DNA of 47,274 nt from Taibaiella sp. Lineage in GTDB: Bacteria > Bacteroidota > Bacteroidia > Chitinophagales > Chitinophagaceae. The DNA is taken from the NCBI GenBank assembly GCA_013815385.1, contig JACDGL010000016.1, forward strand, positions 1 to 47,274, given 5' to 3'. Under the pieces are notes generated by a model. That model saw only the letters and a program-made list of their open reading frames with translations, ran no database searches and was not told where the DNA came from. Below, piece after piece: positions 7,628-16,286 of this stretch. The position numbers and the translations under genes were made by a program. Position 1 is the first letter of the stretch. Each line of letters opens with the position of its first letter.

Positions 7628-10600
7628 CTAATCCTTAGTTATCTTTCCATCCATCATGGCTTTGCCATTCTCTATTATCCGGTACAGGTACACCCCAGGC
7701 ATCAGGCGGTGTGTATCTATTTCGTTGCGGCCACTATCCTTCAGTTGCCCGTTATAGATGGTTTTGCCCGCTATATTGGTTATCACTATTTCAGCGCCCT
7801 CCTTTCCTACCGTAGTATAGTCCACTACCAACAGCTCGTGCACAGGGTTAGGGTACACATGGTTCACTACCAGGGGTTGCGCTATACCAGGTGCTGATGG
7901 GCGGCTGCCAGTATTGGGGTACAGCACGCTGTCGGTGTAGGGCATAGTATCGGCATACAGCATGTGGCTTAGCCAGTTCTCGGCGCGCACATGCGCCCAC
8001 ATTTTGCCACTGTCGGCTACCTGGTGCAGGGTATCTATCTGCGCGCTAGTCAGGTGCTTTATATTATTATCGTTCTGCCGCACAGCTATCAGCAGGTTCA
8101 TCAGTTTGCGGCCCCATTTAGTGTACTCGGTAGCCTCGGTGCTGGTGATGCCTGTATTAGCGGTTATGCTGTTATATACATGGTTAGCACTGTCTATCAG
8201 GCTGTCTTGCACCAGCAGGTTGGCTATCAGCAGCATAGAGGTGGGTGTACCTATCTGACCCGCCCAGTAGTAGAGGCTGTCCCTGTGCGTTATACCTGTG
8301 GTATCGGTCATATAGTGCATCACTAATGCCTGTGGCCTCAGGGTGCTGCTGCCGGTACCTGTAGCGTGCGTAATATCTCCTATAGGGCCTGCATAACTGC
8401 TTAAATCAGGGCAAGCTGTATAAGTCGTTGGAATTATTGTTACGGTGCCACTATACGATGGCGTAGCTCCCGTATAGTAATAGGTAATGGGTGCTACCTC
8501 GCTACCTGGGTTGTACAGGTTTGCATAGGCCGGCGATATTGTCAGGCTATTCAATGTAGCATCACCACTTGCACCTTGAGTTCCTTTAATGCCATCTGTT
8601 GTTGAATTCGAACCTCTGGCTACTATATCGTATGGACTACCGGTATGTGTATTACATTTAAACAATACACCTGTTATTGAACTTGCACCTGCCGGAGATC
8701 TGTTTATATAATTCCCAACATTGCCTGCGCCTAAGTAGTTATAAGTATTGCCCATTACATAGTTATCGCTGCTGCCGCTGTTCCAGGTTACCAGGCCTAT
8801 ATTATGGCTTATAAAAGAGGGGTTGGCCAAAAATGTATTATTGCCTGTTGTGTACCCGCTGCTGGTCAGGAATAATGCGCCTATGTTATACGGGCTCACA
8901 GCCGAAGTGGAATAGGGCGAGTATGGTACGCCAAATGTATCGCTCATCACCCGCGCGTAAGAGTTGGCCTCCATATAGGTGCCTACATAGTTTTCAGAAA
9001 ATTTAGACCGTAGCACGTCCATTGTTTCGGTGCCGCGTATGCACGATTCCCGTACCCCCGCCTTCAGGTGGTGGAAATAAGATGGGCGGGTAGTGCTGTT
9101 GCTTATAGCTACGCTAAAGTCTATCCCGAATACGCCATATCCTATCGCGGGCTCTGTAGCCTGGTCGTCAAAGGTGCATCCTGCTATCTGTATGCCACTG
9201 TTAAATTCTCCGTATATAAAGGAGAATAGCTTGTACGGTAGCAGTTGCTGCGTAGTTGTAAAGTTGCAATTAACAATAGAGGACCTGTTCGGCAGTATGG
9301 CACTTGAGCCTATCGCATGATTGTAGTAGAGCGGGAATCCGATACTCCGGGAGTTATTTAAAAAGTTAGCGCCAGTTGCCAGCAATACCCCGCCCTCGCT
9401 ATTGAAGGAATTATAATCGGCTTGTGTGCCCAGCGTCACCGCATTATGGGCGAATGAAATGGTAGAATTGTTTTTGATATTACAAAAGCCTTGCGCACCT
9501 GAAAAGCCTACCCCGGGTATCGGCATTTGCGAATAGTGGGGGTTGCCCAGCACTTGTATGCCGCCCCACATTAGGCCGCTTGTCCCATCGCATCCCCTGT
9601 AAGCTGTTACAGTACTGTTATCAACGATGAATGCGCCTCCCAGGGTTGATGGGCTGGTGGAGTGGTTTACATTGATAAGCGCATCCGGCCCCATCTCTAC
9701 CGTTACTCCCTGAAGGTAAAGCAGGTCGCCCTGGGGTATATTTATGCTATGCTCTATGCGTATGGTGTCTTTCCTAGACCCCACTCCGAAAAGTACGGTT
9801 GCCGGGTTATGGGTAGGTGTCCAGGTCTCATTTCCCGTTACCGTGTAATCGTACAGATCAAACTCCATGTCTGGTACATTGTGCACTGAGTCGTAATGGC
9901 TAAAATCGTTTGAGTTAATGATGATAGGCGCATTACAAGTCCAGGTTGCGCCGAGATTATCAGTAAAGGTGGCTGAAATTACTGGCTGTATCCCATATCC
10001 ATATGCAAATCCACCTGGCAGAAAGGCAGCCAGATCGTAGCAGTCTTTAAGGCTTGCTGCTACAGAATCATGTAGCTTCACATAGTAGTCAGTTAGGTTT
10101 GGCGTACCACCCCAGTTCCATGCAGAAAAAAAATTATGCTGCGCACCAACAAAATTTTTAAAATAGAGTGTACTGCCGGAACGGTCATATATCTGCAAGG
10201 GTAATACAGGGCCAGTTATATCTAATTTCATATTCAATGCCGATCGTTCATTTGTACAGGATGGAGTGTCCACAACAGCTAGTGCATCAAAAGACATTAA
10301 GCTGTCTATAGGTGGTTCTGTCTTTATTTTAAAGTTATAGGCCGTATCGCTGAAATTGCTGCATATAGGATTGGCCTCTATCCAGAATTTTGTGATCTTT
10401 GGGGCAATGGTCACGTCGCCGTGTAGGTCTATGTGCCCTGTTGGATATATGTAATATAGTGTGTAAACTCCCCTTAAGGGGAAGGCAATTTTCAGGTCTA
10501 CGCTGTCTTGCTGGTTAAGTATTGAATCGTACAATGCCCCGTTTCGTACAATCAGGATTTTATGATATGCAGGTGTAGGAACCCCGTAAGTAGAGCTGTA

Positions 10601-10888
10601 CGAGAAACGAAATACAATTGTGTCATTTGTATAATCGGACATTAGAAACCGTTTATAACAGAACCAGCCACCATTACTTGAATCATCGAATATTTTTCCG
10701 CCAAGGGCAGGGTTAGTAGTGCTTTCCGCTGTTAACGCAAAGTCGAAAAGAGTTTTATTGGTTGGGGTATCAATATATGTCTTACGCGCGAATGATTTTG
10801 TATGTACCGAAGTGATACAAACAAGTAGCAGCAATAGATACCTCCATTGCTTGCCGAAACTTCTTTTGGTAATGCGTTTTGTGTTCAT
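7628..10888 (-). CDS. Large T9SS-secreted protein with beta-helix-like region
   Basis: A 1086-residue protein. The N-terminus is basic, then hydrophobic (WRYLLLLLVCITSVHTKSFA), consistent with a signal peptide. The central part (about 390-760) has features of right-handed beta-helix proteins: 'GGIQVLGN', 'FCNIKNNSTISFAHNAVTLG', 'SSIVNCNFTTTQ' and 'GIQIAGCTFDD'. The last 80 residues form a T9SS type A sorting domain (NHVYPNPVHELLVVDY and MPGVYLYRIIENG). It is probably an extracellular or cell-surface protein, adhesive or polysaccharide-related, but no catalytic motif was seen. It is the first gene of a two-gene minus-strand unit. Its base composition is more GC-rich than the mob and cargo genes to the left, so it may be host rather than element DNA. 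Confidence 0.8.
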   Translation of the reverse strand: MNTKRITKRSFGKQWRYLLLLLVCITSVHTKSFARKTYIDTPTNKTLFDFALTAESTTNPALGGKIFDDSSNGGWFCYKRFLMSDYTNDTIVFRFSYSSTYGVPTPAYHKILIVRNGALYDSILNQQDSVDLKIAFPLRGVYTLYYIYPTGHIDLHGDVTIAPKITKFWIEANPICSNFSDTAYNFKIKTEPPIDSLMSFDALAVVDTPSCTNERSALNMKLDITGPVLPLQIYDRSGSTLYFKNFVGAQHNFFSAWNWGGTPNLTDYYVKLHDSVAASLKDCYDLAAFLPGGFAYGYGIQPVISATFTDNLGATWTCNAPIIINSNDFSHYDSVHNVPDMEFDLYDYTVTGNETWTPTHNPATVLFGVGSRKDTIRIEHSINIPQGDLLYLQGVTVEMGPDALINVNHSTSPSTLGGAFIVDNSTVTAYRGCDGTSGLMWGGIQVLGNPHYSQMPIPGVGFSGAQGFCNIKNNSTISFAHNAVTLGTQADYNSFNSEGGVLLATGANFLNNSRSIGFPLYYNHAIGSSAILPNRSSIVNCNFTTTQQLLPYKLFSFIYGEFNSGIQIAGCTFDDQATEPAIGYGVFGIDFSVAISNSTTRPSYFHHLKAGVRESCIRGTETMDVLRSKFSENYVGTYMEANSYARVMSDTFGVPYSPYSTSAVSPYNIGALFLTSSGYTTGNNTFLANPSFISHNIGLVTWNSGSSDNYVMGNTYNYLGAGNVGNYINRSPAGASSITGVLFKCNTHTGSPYDIVARGSNSTTDGIKGTQGASGDATLNSLTISPAYANLYNPGSEVAPITYYYTGATPSYSGTVTIIPTTYTACPDLSSYAGPIGDITHATGTGSSTLRPQALVMHYMTDTTGITHRDSLYYWAGQIGTPTSMLLIANLLVQDSLIDSANHVYNSITANTGITSTEATEYTKWGRKLMNLLIAVRQNDNNIKHLTSAQIDTLHQVADSGKMWAHVRAENWLSHMLYADTMPYTDSVLYPNTGSRPSAPGIAQPLVVNHVYPNPVHELLVVDYTTVGKEGAEIVITNIAGKTIYNGQLKDSGRNEIDTHRLMPGVYLYRIIENGKAMMDGKITKD

Positions 10889-11284
10889 GCTACTATTATT
10901 TGTTTTTAAAAAATGAAAATCGTTTTGAGACTTAAAACCTTGAAGATTTTTCTGATACGGCTAATTCACAAAATATAATGGGCTATACTTACTGCCAATC
11001 TTCGGTTCGTGCAATTTTTCTGTAGTGAAACTCCTAGCTGTGGGATAAAAGTAATAGGGCTTGTTGGTTTAAAAAAGCGTAGAACTACGTTTTTTTTAGT
11101 GGAATATATTTTTATATGCCTTGATCAATATTGGTACTAATACCGTTTTGCTTATAAATAATCATACAGGGAGCAAGGTTTTTAATGTTCACTAAACGAA
11201 TTTATACCATAATCTGATAAGTTGTGTTATAACTCACTTTTAATTAGCTGATTTAAGGTCATTTTTCCTGTTACAACAGTAAAA
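10889..11284. other. Divergent intergenic region with a short palindromic hairpin
   Basis: No gene was recognised. The region separates the minus-strand T9SS unit from the plus-strand XRE gene and must hold both promoters. A near-perfect hairpin, A-run then GCGTAG-AA-CTACG then T-run, lies at 11071-11097 and could act as a bidirectional terminator or a regulator site. No consensus TAnnTTTG box was convincingly placed. Confidence 0.4.
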
Positions 11285-11515
11285 ATGGATATTGAAAGCC
11301 GATACCGCATTGACATTAGGGAATTTGGAGCGCGTTTACGGCAATTGAGGGAAAGCAAAAAATTATCACAACTTGACCTGGAAATACTTTGTGGGATCAA
11401 TCGTACCGAGATTAGTAGAATAGAAAATGGTCATAAGAATATTGAATTTATTACATTGGTAAAATTAGCGCTGGCGCTTGAAGTTCAGTTGTTTGACTTG
11501 TTTGAAAAAAAATAA
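11285..11515 (+). CDS. Small XRE-family helix-turn-helix regulator
   Basis: A 76-residue protein consisting almost only of a Cro/CI-type HTH: FGARLRQLRESKKLSQLDLE, then CGINRTEISRIENGHKNIEF and LVKLALALEVQLFDLFEKK. The recognition helix lies at INRTEISRIENG. It is likely a cytoplasmic DNA-binding repressor or activator. Proteins of this size and sequence are common in Bacteroidota mobile elements and next to them. It stands alone on the plus strand in AT-rich DNA, between the T9SS unit and the candidate attachment site, so it may belong to the element. No target operator was identified. Confidence 0.85.
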   Translation: MDIESRYRIDIREFGARLRQLRESKKLSQLDLEILCGINRTEISRIENGHKNIEFITLVKLALALEVQLFDLFEKK

Positions 11516-11744
11516 GATTAATTATGTGCGAACCAAAAGAGGTTGTGAATATTCTGATACTTACATTTGATAAATATTATTATTGTTTGTACTTTAGTGA
11601 TGCAGTTCTTTGATTAAAACTATTTAAACAATAACAAGTAATGAGGGTACCAATAAGGGTACCAATTACATATATTGTCTAATCTTATACTTAATAGGGT
11701 GTTTTTCAATGCGAAAATCGAACCCAGCGGGATCACTTTGGAAC

Positions 11745-11867
11745 CCGCCGGTTCCACAAAAACCACCTCAATTTAGAGGTGGTTTTTTTATTTATAATAA
11801 ATGCGCTTGATGATACAGTAGCAATTTATTGTTGGGCGATGTTTGACTACCGCCGGTTCCACAAAAA
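11745..11867. repeat. Duplicated 18-bp sequence, candidate attachment site
   Basis: CCGCCGGTTCCACAAAAA occurs at 11745-11762 and again at 11850-11867. The first copy forms a hairpin with the preceding GGAACC. It is also preceded by a GCGGG (11727-11731) that can pair with CCCGC (11744-11748), a layout resembling the T-arm and acceptor 3' end of a tRNA or tmRNA. A rho-independent terminator follows immediately. Tyrosine-recombinase elements often integrate into such 3' ends and duplicate them, so these copies may be att sites bordering the mobilizable element. No complete tRNA or tmRNA could be folded here, so this is an inference. Confidence 0.4.
11761..11789 (+). terminator. Rho-independent terminator after the first 18-mer copy
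   Basis: AACCACCTC (11761-11769) pairs with GAGGTGGTT (11776-11784) across a six-base loop, followed by T through 11789. It directly follows the first copy of the 18-mer, as a terminator would follow the 3' end of a stable RNA gene. Confidence 0.75.
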
Positions 11868-12020
11868 ATCGATGGAGAAATAATTAAGGCATAGGTTACC
11901 TATTTTACAATAATCTTCATGGGCAGTGGCGGATAGCACTTTATAATTTAAACACTGTCTATTTGGTTAAGGTTGTAAGCAAGTTTTTATAACAAATCTT
12001 TTTATTAAAAACCGCGTGCT

Positions 12021-12140
12021 ATGTATAGTATCAATAAGCAACAACCGGAAAAAAACCGCGAAGACCCTCAGGGATCTAAAGCAGCCTAAAAAATAAAGGA
12101 ATTGGTAGAGAAGGTACAAGCCCACTTTTTGCATAGGCAT
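12021..12140 (+). pseudogene. Decayed open frame with an in-frame stop
   Basis: From ATG at 12021 the frame reads MYSINKQQPEKNREDPQGSK-AA, meets TAA at 12087-12089, then continues in the same frame as KIKELVEKVQAHFLHRH before a second stop. The joined sequence looks like the N-terminus of a real protein broken by a nonsense change. It faintly recalls pyridoxamine-phosphate-oxidase-like general stress proteins, from memory only. The rest of such a gene is not present. Confidence 0.3.
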
Positions 12141-12333
12141 TAAAAGCGGAATTGATAGACTTTATACTTAATAAAAAAGCCAGCCTGAGAACAGGCCAGC
12201 CCCTATAAACCCTATCACCATGAAAACATCTTATATACCGGAGTAGAAAGTATCGTTTTACAAGAGCAAAGATACTACCCTGCATGACAAATGCAAGATG
12301 GTATGGTTATAAAATTGCATGATTTTCATTGTC

Positions 12334-12387
12334 AATCTATAAAAAATAATTACGCACAACTAAATGAAAATGATTATTTTATAGATT
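12334..12387. repeat. 11-bp inverted repeat upstream of the GHL10 gene
   Basis: AATCTATAAAA (12334-12344) is repeated inverted as TTTTATAGATT (12377-12387). The arms partly extend through AATAAT/ATTATT. GATTTTCATT just before the left arm also has a complementary AATGAAAAT inside the loop, so two alternative folds exist. The repeat is 70 bp before the GHL10 start and could be an operator or a mobile-element end. Confidence 0.5.
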
Positions 12388-12457
12388 CGCCTGGTGTATA
12401 GCATTACACAAATTTGCTGTCATTTTTTATATTCCCTCCACTTTATACCTTTACCCA

Positions 12458-13948
12458 ATGCTTCGCAGTATTGCTCTGATTATATTTCTCCTGCTGTCTT
12501 TATCCATTCTTCGTGCGCAACCTCCTAAAAGGGAATTTCGTGCGGCATGGATAGCTACTGTAGGGAATATAGACTGGCCATCAAAGCAGGGGTTGCCATC
12601 GGTAGAGCAGCAACAGCAATTTATCAGCAGGCTCGATCAGCTTAAAGCTATAGGATGCAATGTGGTAATAGTGCAGATACGCCCATCTGCTGATGCCTTT
12701 TATGCCTCGCAGATAGAGCCCTGGAGCCACTACCTTACCGGCAGGCAGGGCACGCCACCATTCCCTTATTACGATCCGCTTACGTTTATGATAACAGAAA
12801 CGCATAAACGCAATATGGAATTCCATGCATGGTTCAATCCTTTCCGTGCTTTGGTGGATAGCAAAAAAAATCCCAATCCGCCATCGCATGTTACTTTTCA
12901 GCACCCTGACTGGATTATTAGCTACGGGGGCAAATCTTACATAGACCCCGGCATGTGGCCAGCAAGGGATTATGTAATAAGTGTAATAAGCGATGTGGTA
13001 AAAAGGTATGATATAGACGCAGTACACCTTGACGATTATTTCTACCCGTACCGTATTGCCGGACAGGACTTTGGCGACTATCGCAGCTATGCAAAGTACG
13101 GTCAGGGCCAGAATAAGGAAGACTGGCGCCGCGGCAATGTGAGCTTTTTTATAAAAGCCCTGAATGAGAATATAAAACGGATAAAGCCCTACATGAAGCT
13201 GGGGGTAAGCCCATTTGGTGTGTGGCGCAACCAAAGCAAAGACCCTGAAGGCTCCGCAACACATGGCGGACAAACCGACTACGATGACCTATATGCAGAT
13301 GTAGTGCTATGGATGCGTAATGGCTGGGTAGACTATCTGCTGCCGCAGATATACTGGGAGCATAATAACCATGCTGCCCCTTTTAATGTACTGCTTCCCT
13401 GGTGGAATGCCCACCGCTATGGCAGGGGAGTATATTACGGGCTGGGCGTATACCGTATGGTAGGCGCACGCAATGGCCCGTGGGCAGGTACAAGTGAACT
13501 GCTATCGCAGGTGCGGGATATACGCCGCTACCGCGATGCGGGATATGCTTTCTACAGTACTGTAAGCTTTGATAAGGTAACGCCAGCCATACGCGATAGC
13601 TTGCATAAGTATTGTATCTATCCTGCGTTGCTGCCCGCTATGCGGTGGATAGACAGCATACCACCCGCGGCGCCTGTGCTGAAAGCCATACCCTCATCGC
13701 AAGGTACTTTGCTGCAATGGCAGCAGGTAAATATATTGAAAGAGCCCCTGCGCTATGTAGTGTATCGTTTTGTAAATGATGAACCTGTGAATACTGAACG
13801 CGCAGACAGGATACTTGCTATAACACAAGGCAGTGAATACCTGGATGCTACTGCCAACAGGTATCAGAAATGTACTTATATAGTTACCGCCACCGACAGG
13901 ACATGGAATGAAAGCAGGAGCAGCAATGAAGCAGTTACCCACCTATAG
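12458..13948 (+). CDS. GHL10-family glycoside hydrolase-like secreted protein
   Basis: A 496-residue protein with a signal peptide (IALIIFLLLSLSILRAQ). It carries the GHL10 (formerly DUF187) TIM-barrel signature: REFRAAWIATVGNIDWPS at about residues 25-42, then VVIVQIRPSADAFYAS, EFHAWFNPFRAL, DAVHLDDYFYPYRI and DYLLPQIYWEHNN. Conserved acidic residues in VHLDDYF are probable active-site residues. The C-terminal about 90 residues (from PPAAPVLKAIPSSQGTLLQW) are a fibronectin-III-like domain. It likely acts on glycans outside the cytoplasm; the substrate is unknown. A TACCTTTA box at 12446-12453 is only 4 nt from the ATG, so if it is the promoter -7 element the mRNA would be nearly leaderless or the start would lie downstream. 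Confidence 0.9.
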   Translation: MLRSIALIIFLLLSLSILRAQPPKREFRAAWIATVGNIDWPSKQGLPSVEQQQQFISRLDQLKAIGCNVVIVQIRPSADAFYASQIEPWSHYLTGRQGTPPFPYYDPLTFMITETHKRNMEFHAWFNPFRALVDSKKNPNPPSHVTFQHPDWIISYGGKSYIDPGMWPARDYVISVISDVVKRYDIDAVHLDDYFYPYRIAGQDFGDYRSYAKYGQGQNKEDWRRGNVSFFIKALNENIKRIKPYMKLGVSPFGVWRNQSKDPEGSATHGGQTDYDDLYADVVLWMRNGWVDYLLPQIYWEHNNHAAPFNVLLPWWNAHRYGRGVYYGLGVYRMVGARNGPWAGTSELLSQVRDIRRYRDAGYAFYSTVSFDKVTPAIRDSLHKYCIYPALLPAMRWIDSIPPAAPVLKAIPSSQGTLLQWQQVNILKEPLRYVVYRFVNDEPVNTERADRILAITQGSEYLDATANRYQKCTYIVTATDRTWNESRSSNEAVTHL

Positions 13949-13964
13949 TCATTAATAAGGACAT

Positions 13965-15458
13965 CTATTTAGTCCATTCCAGCAGTGCATCTGCTATGGC
14001 TCTATCGTTACTGAGTCGAGGCACTTTGTTCTGGCCGCCAAGCTTGCCTACTGAGCGCATATAGGAAATGAATGCCTGCTCTTGCAACTGGCGTATCTTT
14101 AACGGTTGCAGTATGCCGCCGGTTATCAGGTCGTTGTAATAAATATTTTTTCGGCGTAGCTCCTCATCTATTGTTTTTGCAAATGCTTCTATATTGCCCG
14201 GTGCGTTCTCAAACTCTATGAACCACTCATGATAGGGCAATTCACCGTTGGTGTTTATCTGTGGAGCTACGGTAAATTCGGTGATATGCGCATGCTGTTC
14301 CATAGCGCTGTGTAGCAGGGCCTGTTCCACTTCTTCTCCTATCACATGCTCGCCAAATGCCGAAATGAAATGTTTGGTACGCCCTGTTACTACGAGCCGG
14401 TACGGCTCTGTGCTTACAAAACGCACAGTGTCCCCTATATTATAAGCCCAAAGGCCGGCATTGCTGCTTATTACCAGTGCATAGTTCTCGCCCACTTTTA
14501 CATCTGCAAGAGAAAGGCGTGCAGGATTATCATTAAATATTTCGCCTGCCGGTACAAATTCGTAAAATATACCTGCATTGGTATTAAGTAATAAACCCTC
14601 CTCATCCAGCGTATCCTGGAAGGCAAAAAAACCTTCTGATGCCGGGAATGTTTCAATAGTATCTACATGGCCTCCAAGGCTATCTAATAATCTTGCTTTG
14701 TAGGGCTCAAAGTTCACGCCCCCATGAGCTATTACCTGCAGGTTAGGGAACAGTTCTTTTATCTTCTTGCCGCTGCGTTCTGTAAGCCAGTCGAAGTACA
14801 TCTGTATCCATGGGGGTATGCCGCTTATCAGCGTCATATCCTGGTTAATAGTTTCCTCTACTATTTTATCCAGTTTTGTTTCCCAGTCTTCTATACAATT
14901 GTTCTCATAAGAGGGCAGTTGGTTGCTACGCAGGTAGCGTGGCACAAAATGATTGGATATGCCACTTAGCCTGCCCGTAGGTATACCTGCAATACGCTCC
15001 AGTTCGGGTGAGCCAGTAAGGAATATCATGCGGCCATCTGCAAAAGCTGCATTTCCGCTATTGGCCATATAGCAAAGCAAGGCATCCTTGGCGCCATTTA
15101 TATGATTAGGGATAGACTCTTTTGTAATAGGTATGTACTTTACTCCGCTGGTAGTACCGGAGGTCTTGGCAAAATACATGGGCTTTCCCTTCCACAACAC
15201 TTCGGCCTGGCCCTCCTTAATCTTATCTATATATCCACGAAAAGCTTCATAGTCTCTTATTGGTACAGCCTGCTTATATTCTTCATACGTTTTGACATTG
15301 GCCAGGTGATGATCGCGGCCAAATGCGGTACGTGCGCCGTATTTTAATAATTGCTGTAGTATCGCCTGCTGGTCAGCTAAGGCTGTAGCCATTCCTTTGC
15401 GTACACGATTCTGTACTATAGATGCGTAAGGCTTGGCAAGAAAAGATTTTATTTTCAT
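13965..15458 (-). CDS. GH3-like acyl-adenylating family protein
   Basis: A 497-residue protein of the GH3 auxin-responsive promoter family, an ANL-superfamily adenylate-forming group. Visible motifs are KTSGTTSGVKYIPIT (phosphate-binding loop, about residues 108-122), TETFPASEGFFAFQD (adenine-binding region) and YRLVVTGRTKHFISAFGEH (hinge region). In plants GH3 enzymes join amino acids to hormones. Bacteroidota homologs are widespread, but their substrate is not known to me. It has no signal peptide and is cytoplasmic. The gene converges on GHL10, with stops 16 nt apart, and is divergent from rplU. The ATG at 15458 fits the family N-terminus. Confidence 0.88.
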   Translation of the reverse strand: MKIKSFLAKPYASIVQNRVRKGMATALADQQAILQQLLKYGARTAFGRDHHLANVKTYEEYKQAVPIRDYEAFRGYIDKIKEGQAEVLWKGKPMYFAKTSGTTSGVKYIPITKESIPNHINGAKDALLCYMANSGNAAFADGRMIFLTGSPELERIAGIPTGRLSGISNHFVPRYLRSNQLPSYENNCIEDWETKLDKIVEETINQDMTLISGIPPWIQMYFDWLTERSGKKIKELFPNLQVIAHGGVNFEPYKARLLDSLGGHVDTIETFPASEGFFAFQDTLDEEGLLLNTNAGIFYEFVPAGEIFNDNPARLSLADVKVGENYALVISSNAGLWAYNIGDTVRFVSTEPYRLVVTGRTKHFISAFGEHVIGEEVEQALLHSAMEQHAHITEFTVAPQINTNGELPYHEWFIEFENAPGNIEAFAKTIDEELRRKNIYYNDLITGGILQPLKIRQLQEQAFISYMRSVGKLGGQNKVPRLSNDRAIADALLEWTK

Positions 15459-15582
15459 CGACCCCCATATGCGGGAGGATAAAGATACAATACCCCATTA
15501 ATAACGTAGGATTAAATAAGGGGGATAACCATATTAAATCGTAAAGAGAAAAATATTTTATTAAATAATTGAAAAGAAATGT

Positions 15583-15590
15583 TACCTTTG
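15583..15590 (+). promoter_or_regulatory. Bacteroidota -7 promoter box before rplU
   Basis: TACCTTTG at 15583-15590 is an exact match to the Bacteroidota sigma-ABfr -7 consensus TAnnTTTG, about 23 nt before the rplU ATG in an AT-rich leader. A clear TTTG at the right upstream spacing is not obvious; AT-rich DNA lies there instead. Confidence 0.7.
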
Positions 15591-15612
15591 CGCAAATATT
15601 TTTTGTAGAGTC

Positions 15613-15909
15613 ATGTTTGCAATAGTAAGTATAGCCGGTCAGCAATTCAAAGTTAAAAAAGATGATGAATTGTTCGTTCATCGCCTGGAAGGTAACGCCG
15701 GCGATAAAGTAGAATTCTCTGATGTGCTGATGAGCAGCGCAGAAAATAACATAGCACTTGGTGGCAGTCTGAAAGTTCAGGCTGAAATAATGGATCACCT
15801 GAAAGGTGATAAAGTGATCGTGTTTAAGAAAAATCGCCGTAAGGGATATCAGAAGTCAAATGGTCATCGCCAGTACCTAACGAGGATTAAAATAAATGAT
15901 ATTGCTTAA
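15613..15909 (+). CDS. rplU: 50S ribosomal protein L21
   Basis: A 98-residue protein with the full L21 pattern: MFAIVSIAGQQFKVKKDDEL, GDKVEFSDVLM and the C-terminal basic KNRRKGYQKSNGHRQYLTRIKI that binds 23S rRNA. Its length is close to the usual 100-105. It is followed after 43 nt by rpmA, the standard rplU-rpmA order, and preceded by a strong TAnnTTTG promoter box. Confidence 0.97.
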   Translation: MFAIVSIAGQQFKVKKDDELFVHRLEGNAGDKVEFSDVLMSSAENNIALGGSLKVQAEIMDHLKGDKVIVFKKNRRKGYQKSNGHRQYLTRIKINDIA

Positions 15910-15952
15910 TTTGTTTTTTATACATACATTTGTAAATAGTAATAAGTAAATA

Positions 15953-16210
15953 ATGGCACATAAAAAAGGTGAAGGTAGTGTAAGGAATAACCGGGACTCA
16001 CAAAGCAAACGCCTTGGAGTTAAGATATTTGGTGGCCAGCCAGCTATTTCCGGTAATATAATAGTACGCCAGCGTGGCACACAATTCCACCCGGGTAACA
16101 ATGTTGGTCTGGGAAAAGACTTTACCATATTCGCAACTACGGATGGTATAGTCGAGTTTCGCAAGACCAGGAGTAAAACACTGATATCAGTAAAGGAACT
16201 AACCGCATAA
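15953..16210 (+). CDS. rpmA: 50S ribosomal protein L27
   Basis: An 85-residue protein starting [20 protein letters not shown], with [20 protein letters not shown] and [20 protein letters not shown], the complete L27 signature. It has the normal short N-terminus of L27 that reaches the peptidyl-transferase centre, without the cleavable extension of Firmicutes. It is in an operon with rplU and followed by a strong terminator. Confidence 0.97.
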   Translation: MAHKKGEGSVRNNRDSQSKRLGVKIFGGQPAISGNIIVRQRGTQFHPGNNVGLGKDFTIFATTDGIVEFRKTRSKTLISVKELTA

Positions 16211-16214
16211 TATT

Positions 16215-16248
16215 AAAGCCGATGACTAACCCCATCGGCTTTTTTTTA
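16215..16248 (+). terminator. Rho-independent terminator after rpmA
   Basis: AAGCCGATG (16216-16224) pairs with CATCGGCTT (16233-16241), loop ACTAACCC, followed by a T-run to 16247. It ends the rplU-rpmA operon. Confidence 0.9.
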
Positions 16249-16286
16249 GTATTTAAATTTTTTGTTTAACCCTTAAATTCACAGTT

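Larger units (their letters stand above)
11516..12457. other. Gene-poor stretch with repeats, terminators and decayed frames
   Basis: About 0.94 kb without a convincing intact gene. From left to right it holds a tandem AGGGTACCAAT (11644-11654 and 11656-11666) in a 13-codon frame, and the duplicated 18-mer with a terminator between its copies (see separate entries). A frame with an in-frame stop lies at 12021-12140. A minus-strand hairpin plus T-run lies at 12173-12196 (GCCTG/CAGGC stem, six T on the minus strand). A large inverted repeat at 12334-12387 precedes the GHL10 gene. The pattern is that of a scar left by integration and decay. Confidence 0.5.

Noticed and set aside
7628-10888. Short plus-strand frames in the T9SS gene as real genes
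   Set aside because: They are antisense to a long protein with signal peptide and sorting domain and show no recognisable features.
11700-11870. A complete tRNA or tmRNA gene at the 18-mer copies
   Set aside because: The T-arm would need a 12-nt loop, no matching 5' acceptor strand or anticodon arm is present, and the two copies are not embedded in a full cloverleaf.
12076-12285. A 69-residue minus-strand frame in the gene-poor scar
   Set aside because: Composition is hydrophobic and irregular, it overlaps a T-run and hairpin, and it has no recognisable motif, so it is most likely chance.
12581-13273. A 230-residue minus-strand frame inside the GHL10 gene
   Set aside because: It lies opposite conserved GHL10 motifs, so it is a shadow of that gene.
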